14,735 nucleotides of DNA, taken from Patescibacteria group bacterium (lineage in GTDB: Bacteria > Patescibacteriota > Minisyncoccia > Phycocordibacterales > UBA12088). Within the stretch, counting starts at the first letter, position 1, and every line of letters starts with the position of its first letter. The stretch covers positions 1 to 14,735 of the forward strand of contig WFWM01000003.1 in the NCBI GenBank assembly GCA_015491145.1, read 5' to 3'. Made by a program: the position numbers and the translations under genes. Below are positions 1-5,235 of this stretch, in pieces. Below the pieces are notes generated by a model. The model was not told the DNA's origin. It ran no database searches and saw only the letters and a program-made list of their open reading frames with translations.

Positions 1-44
1 CTCCCAGCCTGCGCCGTAATACGAATTTCATCGACGAACGCCAT
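1..44 (-). CDS. obg: GTPase Obg/CgtA, N-terminal fragment (runs off the window start)
   Basis: Only the first 14 codons are present; the gene continues beyond position 1. Read on the minus strand from the ATG at 44-42, the peptide is MAFVDEIRITAQAG. This matches the opening of the Obg glycine-rich domain (FVDE-hydrophobic-x-I-x-x-x-AG-x-GG). Obg proteins are ribosome-associated GTPases acting in 50S assembly and growth control. The start is the only ATG that gives this peptide. The gene diverges from the holin-like gene at 114. A weak -10-like box TAGATT (57-62, minus) lies 12 bases upstream of the ATG, so the 5' leader would be very short, and no Shine-Dalgarno is visible. Recognition rests on 14 residues, but the motif is distinctive and begins exactly at a start codon. 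Confidence 0.72.
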   Translation of the reverse strand, partial: MAFVDEIRITAQAG

Positions 45-97
45 AGGCTACGGCTCAATCTACTCTCTTTCCCTTGGGAGCGCAAATGAAGCGCGTA

Positions 98-106
98 TGT
101 TACACT
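98..106 (+). promoter_or_regulatory. Extended -10 promoter element for the holin-like gene
   Basis: TG-t-TACACT (TG at 98-99, hexamer at 101-106) fits an extended -10 box. It ends exactly 7 bases before the ATG at 114, so transcription would begin at or next to the start codon. No good -35 box is found at 17 bases spacing, which extended -10 promoters tolerate. No Shine-Dalgarno precedes the gene, consistent with a leaderless mRNA. This is inference from sequence only. Confidence 0.4.
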
Positions 107-113
107 GCCTTCG

Positions 114-515
114 ATGATTCTCCTCTACATCGTCGTCGCCCGCTACCTTACCCTCGTGCTCGCAGTGTGGCTCGCAGCAGAGGTGGTGCGTGGTGTCGAG
201 GTGACCTCGCAGGTAACGTTATGGGTTGTCGCCTTCCTCCTCGGCCTTTTCAATCTCACCATCAAGCCGATCCTGTTCCTCCTCACGCTCCCGCTGACGA
301 TCGCTACCTACGGTCTTTTTGCTCTCGTGCTGAATGCGGCTCTCCTTTGGTTCATTGCGTCATTCACAGAAGGCTTCACCATCACCCACTTCTTTGCCGC
401 CGTGCTCGCCTCTCTCATCATTTCCCTCGTGAGCACCGCCTCGTGGTGGCTGCTCCAGTGGTGGGGGCAACGGGTGGTATTCCATTCGCAAGAGAGATGG
501 CACTGGTGGATGTAG
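114..515 (+). CDS. Small four-helix membrane protein, phage holin superfamily IV-like
   Basis: This 133-residue protein is almost entirely hydrophobic, with four predicted membrane helices at about residues 3-23, 34-57, 62-84 and 92-114. Between helices 2 and 3 it carries NLTIKPILFLLTLPLTIATYG, a loop typical of the 'phage holin family / mycobacterial 4-TMS holin' group (Pfam PF04020). Despite the family name, chromosomal members are widespread in bacteria outside prophages and their function is unknown; nothing here suggests a prophage or endolysin. The start is the ATG at 114; an extended -10 box ends 7 bases upstream and no ribosome-binding site is seen. The stop at 513-515 is 6 bases before the pyrF remnant, so the two were probably one transcription unit. 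The family call is fairly sure, but lysis function is not implied. Confidence 0.8.
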   Translation: MILLYIVVARYLTLVLAVWLAAEVVRGVEVTSQVTLWVVAFLLGLFNLTIKPILFLLTLPLTIATYGLFALVLNAALLWFIASFTEGFTITHFFAAVLASLIISLVSTASWWLLQWWGQRVVFHSQERWHWWM

Positions 516-521
516 AACGCG

Positions 522-1022
522 ATGCGAATTACACAGCGAATTCGTGATTTGATAGAGGAGAAACAGAGTGCCATTATGGCAGGGCTCGATCCTGCTCCTG
601 CCCAACTCGGCAGGGAGCAGTACAGCCTACCGCCTTCAACCGACACACTTTCCTTTGCACGACATTATGTTGCAGCCGTCGTCCCTTATGTGGTTGTGCT
701 CAAGCTCAACGTTGGCTACTTTCTCTACCCCGACGGCATTCGCCACATACGGGCAATCGTCCGGCATGCCCACGTATGCCGGGAACATTGAAGCGATGGT
801 AGGGATTGCCTGTTTCTCGCACCGGGTGTCGGCGCACAAGGAGGCAGGATGGCAAACCTGCTTACGGCAGGCGCACCAAAAGATCGAACCATCTTCTCCG
901 TCAGCAGGGCGCTTATGTTTCCGAATGGGAGCGCTTTACCCCCCTCCCAACAAGCTGATGCCGCAAGGAAACTTCGAGACGAGTGGCGTATGGTAACCAC
1001 GACCCTTGATCGTGCGCTCTAA
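522..1022 (+). pseudogene. pyrF: Orotidine-5'-phosphate decarboxylase remnant with catalytic core deleted
   Basis: OMP decarboxylase makes UMP in the last step of pyrimidine synthesis. Residues 1-80 read like the N-terminal part of the type 2 family (IMAGLDPAP, then VVPYVVVLKLNVGYFLYPDG). An in-frame TGA follows at 789-791. Translation then continues in the same frame from 804 as DCLFLAPGVGAQGG, then FSVSRALMFP and a helical tail DAARKLRDEW, ending at TAA 1020-1022. This is the family's C-terminal phosphate-binding region. The total is about 166 codons, against roughly 250-280 for the intact family. The whole middle, including the catalytic D-x-K-x-x-D segment, is missing. The gene is therefore almost certainly dead, or the assembly has collapsed here. 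It follows the holin-like gene by 6 bases. Recoding of the TGA would not rescue it because the active site is absent. Confidence 0.78.
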
Positions 1023-1037
1023 CCCTCGCTGCCTCAA

Positions 1038-1052
1038 CCTCGCAGAGCGAGG
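1038..1052. terminator. Short GC-rich hairpin after the pyrF remnant
   Basis: CCTCGC-AGA-GCGAGG forms a perfect 6-bp stem with a 3-base loop, 15 bases after the pyrF stop. No T-run follows on either strand, so it is at best a weak terminator for the plus-strand unit, or a trailer structure for the opposing tRNA-Gly transcript. Confidence 0.3.
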
Positions 1053-1071
1053 TGGCTTCGCGCCGCCCTCC

Positions 1072-1089
1072 GTTCGATTCCCCTATCCC
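1072..1089 (+). repeat. Inverted partial copy of the tRNA-Gly T-loop/acceptor 3' half
   Basis: Positions 1072-1089 read GTTCGATTCCCCTATCCC on the plus strand. The tRNA-Gly gene on the minus strand contains GTTCGATTCCCCCATCCC (1159 to 1142), so 17 of 18 bases are identical. After one extra T, the next three bases (GCA) match as well. The copy does not form a proper T-stem with its own 5' flank (CTCCG against CCCCT), so it is not a second tRNA. Because it is inverted, the trailer of the tRNA-Gly transcript can pair with the 3' half of the tRNA. Confidence 0.55.
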
Positions 1090-1138
1090 TGCACAGGGGC
1101 ATAGTCGTTCGGAGCTCCGCTCCTCACTCCTTGCGCTG

Positions 1139-1209
1139 TGCGGGATGGGGGAATCGAACCCCCGACTCGAGCTTGGGAAGCTCGCGTTTTACCACTAAAC
1201 TAATCCCGC
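1139..1209 (-). tRNA. tRNA-Gly (anticodon CCC)
   Basis: Read on the minus strand, the acceptor strands GCGGGAT (1209-1203) and ATCCCGC (1146-1140) pair perfectly over 7 bp, with A73 at 1139. The D-arm contains TTTAGTGGTAAAAC. The anticodon stem CGAGC/GCTCG encloses the loop TTCCCAA, giving anticodon CCC (reads GGG). The T-arm GGGGG-TTCGATT-CCCCC is perfect. CCA is not encoded. The length of 71 bases is normal for tRNA-Gly. Its 5' end abuts and overlaps the last codons of the coiled-coil protein gene on the same strand, so it is probably processed from that transcript. Confidence 0.96.
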
Positions 1210-1568
1210 TCCCTCTCCCACCGTATCCTAAACCACAATCGCTCGCTTGCAAAGTCCTCACCAGGCTCGGGCTGCGAGGAACGCACAAACCACACCGCTA
1301 TTTCCCCGGGGTAAGGACCGTTGCGACCCCGCTTCCTCCTCTCCTCGAGAGCGGCGAGTTCATGCTCCACGGCCTTCAGCTGCTCGAGGCGAGCCTCCCT
1401 CGCTTGAGCGAGTATCGCAACAAGCTGCCACTGCTGGATACCCCGCCAAAGAAACGCAATCCCGAGGAAAAAGAGGGAGAGAAAGATGCTGAGTCGCCAC
1501 GCTACCTGCAGCGCCGGATGCGCTTTCCTGCGACGAGAGAGACCCCGATGGTTCCGCACACCTCGCAT
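1200..1568 (-). CDS. FtsB/DivIC-like single-pass coiled-coil membrane protein (putative septum formation initiator)
   Basis: This 122-residue protein has a very basic N-terminus (residues 2-15, RRRK cluster), one membrane helix at about 26-41 (LSIFLSLFFLGIAFLW) and a charged heptad-like helix at about 48-80 (AREARLEQLKAVEHELAALEERRK). A short C-terminal part rich in aromatic residues and Arg follows. This N-in, helix, coiled-coil layout and size fit the FtsB/FtsL/DivIC group, which links divisome components outside the membrane; no residue signature proves it. The ATG at 1568 has AGGA 9 bases upstream, overlapping an extended -10-like box (1577-1585). The stop TAG (1202-1200) lies just before the tRNA-Gly acceptor in reading direction overlap, so the last codons encode part of the tRNA 5' end. 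The low similarity call is by architecture; it could also be another small coiled-coil anchor. Confidence 0.6.
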   Translation of the reverse strand: MRGVRNHRGLSRRRKAHPALQVAWRLSIFLSLFFLGIAFLWRGIQQWQLVAILAQAREARLEQLKAVEHELAALEERRKRGRNGPYPGEIAVWFVRSSQPEPGEDFASERLWFRIRWERERD

Positions 1569-1576
1569 ACAAAATC

Positions 1577-1585
1577 ATCCTACCA
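1577..1585 (-). promoter_or_regulatory. Extended -10-like box before the coiled-coil protein gene
   Basis: On the minus strand TGG-TAGGAT (TG, one base, TAnnnT) ends 8 bases before the ATG at 1568. The same bases include AGGA, which could act as a Shine-Dalgarno at 9 bases spacing, so the two readings cannot be separated from sequence alone. Confidence 0.3.
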
Positions 1586-1595
1586 ACCTCCGCCC

Positions 1596-1624
1596 TTGCC
1601 CTTCCACTCTTGTTCCGCTACAGT
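1596..1624 (+). promoter_or_regulatory. Putative sigma-70-type promoter for the 35-residue membrane peptide
   Basis: TTGCCC (1596-1601) and TACAGT (1619-1624) are separated by 17 bases; each box matches four of six consensus positions. The -10 box ends 7 bases before the ATG at 1632, so the mRNA would start at the start codon. No Shine-Dalgarno is present. It is divergent from the neighbouring minus-strand gene within a 63-base intergenic space. Confidence 0.4.
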
Positions 1625-1631
1625 AACGGCA

Positions 1632-1739
1632 ATGTACTCGCCGCGTGCCAAGAAATTCTTCCGCACGGTAGGCGTCATGCTCGCCCTCCTGCTCGCTGCT
1701 GCCATGGTGCTCACCTTTACCCCCATTCTCTTTTTCTAG
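1632..1739 (+). CDS. Small single-pass membrane peptide (35 aa)
   Basis: The peptide is MYSPRAKKFF, then a membrane helix at about residues 14-30, ending LTFTPILFF. The basic N-terminus followed by one hydrophobic helix suggests an N-in inner-membrane peptide. Function is unknown. It lies in the only short space between two minus-strand genes, is divergent from the coiled-coil protein gene and ends 16 bases before the convergent lepA stop. Support for its being real is the well-spaced promoter-like pair ending 7 bases upstream, the sensible membrane-peptide composition and similar small peptides in related genomes (from memory, not checked). No Shine-Dalgarno is seen. Confidence 0.5.
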   Translation: MYSPRAKKFFRTVGVMLALLLAAAMVLTFTPILFF

Positions 1740-1755
1740 CCTCCCCTTTCCCCAT

Positions 1756-3561
1756 TCACCGATCCCGCAGGAGAGCATGCATCACCTCCGGCGGGATTCG
1801 CACTCTTGCGTGCTGGAGGAGACGCTTCTTCCCCTTCTTCTGCTTCTCAAGCAATTTCCGCTTTCGGGTTACATCACCACCATAGAGATGGCCGGTCACA
1901 TCCTTTCGAAGCGCCGGCAACCGCTCAGAGGCAACAATCCGCCCCAACGCACGAGCCTGAATCTTGAGCACAAAGAGTTGGCGAGGGAGCACCTCTTTCA
2001 GACGGGCAACAAGCCTCCTCGCCTCCTCCTCAAGCCGCCGCACCGGCACGACGCGCGCGAGCGCCGGCACCTCCTCATCGGCAAGCAGCACATCGAGCCT
2101 CGTGAGGTGTCCCTCCCGCATCCCGAGAGGAACATAGGAGAGCGACGCAAACCCCGAGGAGACGCTCTTGATGCGATCGTGCAAGCCGCGCATCAGCTCA
2201 CGCAACGGTAGCTCCACCTCCACCGCAAGCCGCCCATCGGAAAACTCAGCGAGGTCCGTCATCGTTGCTTCAAATTCGTGCCACAATGGCATCAGCGCAT
2301 CGAGATGCTCCGGAGGCGTGATGACGGTTGCACGCACCCACGGTTCAAATACCCTTGCCACCTCTCCGTAGTGGGGAAAGTGCGCCGCGGTGCGCACCAA
2401 GCGCCGCTGCCCCGTGCGAAGCTCCACCTCATACTCGAGTGAAGGCTGCGTCACGGTGAGAGAGACATTGAACTCACGCTTCAGGCGCTCGAGAATGATT
2501 TCAAGGTGGAGCATTCCGAGAAAGCCAACCCGAAATCCTCGCCCCAGTATCCCTGAGGTTTCCTCCTCATACTGCACCGCAGCATCGGTGAGGCGGATGC
2601 GCGTGAGCGCCTGCCGGAGGTGGTCAAAGTCATCCTGACTCTCCGGGTAGAGCGAAGCCCACACCATTGGCTGCGGCTCACGAAAGCCCTTGAGCGGCGG
2701 CACATTGCGGCTGGCTGCCAGCGCAACCGTGTCGCCGATACGCGCGATGCCCGGTTCCTTAATTCCTGTAATGATGTAGCCAATGCCCCCTTCTGTCAGC
2801 ACTGCTTGCGGTTGCCGCTCTGGCGTGAAGATGCCGACCTCCGAAGCTGAAAATGAAACCCCACCGGCAAGGAGCTGGAGCTCCTGCCCTTTGCGGAACT
2901 CTCCCTCAAACACGCGCACGAAGAGTATCACCCCCTGATGATCCGAGTATTGGAAGTCGAAGATGAGCGCGCGAGGCTGACCGCTTGCCCCTTCTTTCTG
3001 CAACGAAGCGTGCGGAGGCGGGACACGCCGCACGATTGTGTTGAGGAGCTCGACGACTCCTTCCCCAGTTTTGCCAGAAGTGAGCAGCACCTCTTTTGGA
3101 TCTATGGCGAGGAGACGGGCGAGCGCATCGCGCATCTCCCCTACCCGGGCGGTGGGGAGATCCACCTTTGAGAGCGCAGGGATGATCGTGAGGCCCTCTT
3201 CCCGCGCTGCCTCGAGCACAGCAAGCGTCTGCGCTTCAATACCCTGCGACGCATCAACGAGGAGCACCACACCCTCCACCGCCTTCAAAGCCCGAGACAC
3301 CTCGTAAGAAAAGTCTATGTGCCCAGGGGTATCGATGAGGTGAATCACCACTGCTGCCCCTGACTCAGGATGCTGCCACGGCAGCTGCACCGGCTGCATC
3401 TTGATCGTGATGCCCCGTTCCCGTTCGAGCTCCATCATATCGAGCAGTTGCGGACGCGCCTTCCGCGCATCGACAACACCGCACACCTCGAGCATCCGAT
3501 CCGCAAGGGTGGATTTGCCATGATCCACATGGGCAATGATGCCAATATTGCGTATCTCCAT
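1756..3561 (-). CDS. lepA: Elongation factor 4 (ribosome back-translocase GTPase LepA)
   Basis: This 601-residue protein has the normal LepA length. LepA binds ribosomes and remodels stalled or misassembled complexes. G1 is AHVDHGKST (10-18), the switch region is ERERGITIK (46-54) and G3 is DTPGH (77-81). G4 reads SKVD (131-134) where the family has NKxD. The EF-G-like domains III and V follow. The LepA-specific C-terminal domain holds PRQLFVLKIQA and the hallmark GGDVTRKRKLLEKQKKGKKR, then a short tail ending LLRDR and a UGA stop. The ATG at 3561 is preceded by GAAGG at about 7 bases spacing. It lies 14 bases downstream of the murJ stop and is the last gene of a three-gene operon. Identity is secure; the Ser in G4 is the oddity. 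Confidence 0.97.
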   Translation of the reverse strand: MEIRNIGIIAHVDHGKSTLADRMLEVCGVVDARKARPQLLDMMELERERGITIKMQPVQLPWQHPESGAAVVIHLIDTPGHIDFSYEVSRALKAVEGVVLLVDASQGIEAQTLAVLEAAREEGLTIIPALSKVDLPTARVGEMRDALARLLAIDPKEVLLTSGKTGEGVVELLNTIVRRVPPPHASLQKEGASGQPRALIFDFQYSDHQGVILFVRVFEGEFRKGQELQLLAGGVSFSASEVGIFTPERQPQAVLTEGGIGYIITGIKEPGIARIGDTVALAASRNVPPLKGFREPQPMVWASLYPESQDDFDHLRQALTRIRLTDAAVQYEEETSGILGRGFRVGFLGMLHLEIILERLKREFNVSLTVTQPSLEYEVELRTGQRRLVRTAAHFPHYGEVARVFEPWVRATVITPPEHLDALMPLWHEFEATMTDLAEFSDGRLAVEVELPLRELMRGLHDRIKSVSSGFASLSYVPLGMREGHLTRLDVLLADEEVPALARVVPVRRLEEEARRLVARLKEVLPRQLFVLKIQARALGRIVASERLPALRKDVTGHLYGGDVTRKRKLLEKQKKGKKRLLQHARVRIPPEVMHALLRDR

Positions 3562-3575
3562 ATGCGGCCTTCACC

Positions 3576-5228
3576 CTATCCTCCGACGCTCCGTCTCGCA
3601 AGCGCAAGGAGCTCCCGCACTACCAAAACACCAGTCAACCAGCTGACTGTGCCATAGACCACGATTCCCGCTATCCCTGCAATCGCTCCCTGTAGGAAGA
3701 TCCCGATACCGGTTTCCATCGCAACCTTCGATGCCATCCAATTGAGCGTTCCATACATTGCCGCACCTGCCACAAACGCCGCAGCAACGGCACGGAGGAG
3801 GAGGAAGCCAATCTCACGCACCACGATGGGGAACCGTACCGCAAGCGGGGCAAGCAAGAGTATCGCCTGCACCAAGAGTGCAACGGTGAACGCAATTGCA
3901 AGGAACGCGATGCGGATGTCTGAAACCCCTCCAAGGCGCAGCAGCTGAGCAACCCATGCCACTATGGAAGGGGAAGTCTCGGCAAGCCAAAGGAGGAAGG
4001 CGCCTCCTCCGACACCGGCAGCTGCCCCACCAAGAGCGGAGAAGAAGGGAAACAGGTTCCGCTGCATCGCGTACCACGACCGCGCAAAGAGGAGAATGAG
4101 CCCCTGCGCCGGGAGCGCGAGAGCGAGGATCGCAAGCACCGCAGCGGTGAGCCTCGTATCCTCCCAGTCGAAGGCACCGGCGCCGTACACCACCCGCACA
4201 ATTTGCGCTCGCACCACGATGAAGGCCACCATTGCAAAGAGCATCCACCAGAGAATGTGGCGCGCCGCGTAGCCGGCAACCTGCTGGAAGTGCTCCCACT
4301 TTTGCTCAGCAGCACCCGAGGCAAGGAGGGGGAAGGCGGCAGTGGTGTACGGAGCAGCAACGATGGAAAGTGGCACAGAGGCGAGGCCAAAGGCGAGGAA
4401 GAAGGAAGCAACCGACCCCTCGGCAAACCGGCTGCCTATGGCAGCAACGAGAAAGAGCATCCCCTGCCCTACCGCAAGTGCTGCAACGCGGGGGAGGCTC
4501 AATTGGAGCACGCGTCGTATTTCACCCCACGAGGGAAGCCAACGGACGCTGCGCTGAATATCTCCAAGCGAGATGGACCGCCAAACCCATACACCCACAA
4601 GGATTGCCTGCGCAAATGCCCCTGCTGTGACGCCACCTACTACTCCCGCAACACCCCAACGGGGAGCTGCCACGATGATGCTGCCGACAATGGCGAGATT
4701 GTAGAGGATAGGCGCAATACCATAGATAAGGAAGGCGCGCCGCCACTGGACTGCCGCAGCCCACAATCCTGTAAGCGCCAAGAGGAACGGCTGGAGGGCA
4801 AGAATACGCGTCAGCTGCACGGCCATCTCCTGTTGTGAAGGAGAAAAACCGGGAAACAATGCCGGGATGATGGCCGGTGCGGTCAGCCACATGAGCATGC
4901 TCCCCACCAACCCGCCAATGCCCAGTAAGATGCTCCACCGCACGAGGTATGCTGCCACTCCCTTCTCTCCGTGTTGCCGCATCTGTTGCGCAAGCAGGGG
5001 GATGACAATGAACGCAGAGGCACCGAGGCTTAGGATGAGGAAGAGGAGGTCGGGCAATCGGAACGCTGCAAAGTACACATCGAGCGCCCCTCCCGCGCCA
5101 AAGGTGCTTGCGAGGAGGCGATCGCGCAGGAGTGCGAGCAGTTGGTTGACGAGCGCAAGGAAAGAGACGAGCACAGCAGCTCGCCCCACCGCAGCCGCCG
5201 TGCCCGCCTTCCCGGCGCGCTTATCCAT
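3576..5228 (-). CDS. murJ: MurJ/MviN-family lipid II flippase
   Basis: This 550-residue polytopic protein of the MOP superfamily has about 14 membrane helices. The N-terminal signature LRDRLLASTFGAGGALDVYFAAFRLPD (residues 34-60) is diagnostic for MurJ/MviN. The family moves lipid-linked peptidoglycan precursor across the membrane. Aligned by eye to E. coli MurJ, R24 and D39 are kept (R35, D50), but R18 reads Gln29, and the positions of R52 and R270 appear to be Phe and Gly. I chose the ATG at 5228 because AGGA lies 6 bases upstream. An earlier in-frame TTG at 5255 would overlap the preceding gene. The upstream O-antigen-ligase-like gene ends 7 bases before, and lepA starts 14 bases after. 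The family is sure; strict lipid II specificity is less so. Confidence 0.93.
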   Translation of the reverse strand: MDKRAGKAGTAAAVGRAAVLVSFLALVNQLLALLRDRLLASTFGAGGALDVYFAAFRLPDLLFLILSLGASAFIVIPLLAQQMRQHGEKGVAAYLVRWSILLGIGGLVGSMLMWLTAPAIIPALFPGFSPSQQEMAVQLTRILALQPFLLALTGLWAAAVQWRRAFLIYGIAPILYNLAIVGSIIVAAPRWGVAGVVGGVTAGAFAQAILVGVWVWRSISLGDIQRSVRWLPSWGEIRRVLQLSLPRVAALAVGQGMLFLVAAIGSRFAEGSVASFFLAFGLASVPLSIVAAPYTTAAFPLLASGAAEQKWEHFQQVAGYAARHILWWMLFAMVAFIVVRAQIVRVVYGAGAFDWEDTRLTAAVLAILALALPAQGLILLFARSWYAMQRNLFPFFSALGGAAAGVGGGAFLLWLAETSPSIVAWVAQLLRLGGVSDIRIAFLAIAFTVALLVQAILLLAPLAVRFPIVVREIGFLLLRAVAAAFVAGAAMYGTLNWMASKVAMETGIGIFLQGAIAGIAGIVVYGTVSWLTGVLVVRELLALARRSVGG

Positions 5229-5235
5229 AGGGTTC

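Noticed and set aside
114..515. Holin-like gene as evidence of a prophage
   Set aside because: The family is common on bacterial chromosomes outside phages, and no endolysin, integrase or structural gene is nearby.
789..791. In-frame TGA inside pyrF read as recoded glycine (SR1/Gracilibacteria code) or selenocysteine
   Set aside because: UGA serves as the normal stop of lepA and the ABC exporter here. The pyrF catalytic core is missing regardless, so recoding would not give a working enzyme.
4203..4838. Open frames of 130-211 codons opposite murJ and the ligase gene (for example 4203-4838 and 5902-6444, plus strand)
   Set aside because: They are antisense shadows of confidently identified membrane and TPR proteins in GC-rich DNA and show no domain or start signals.
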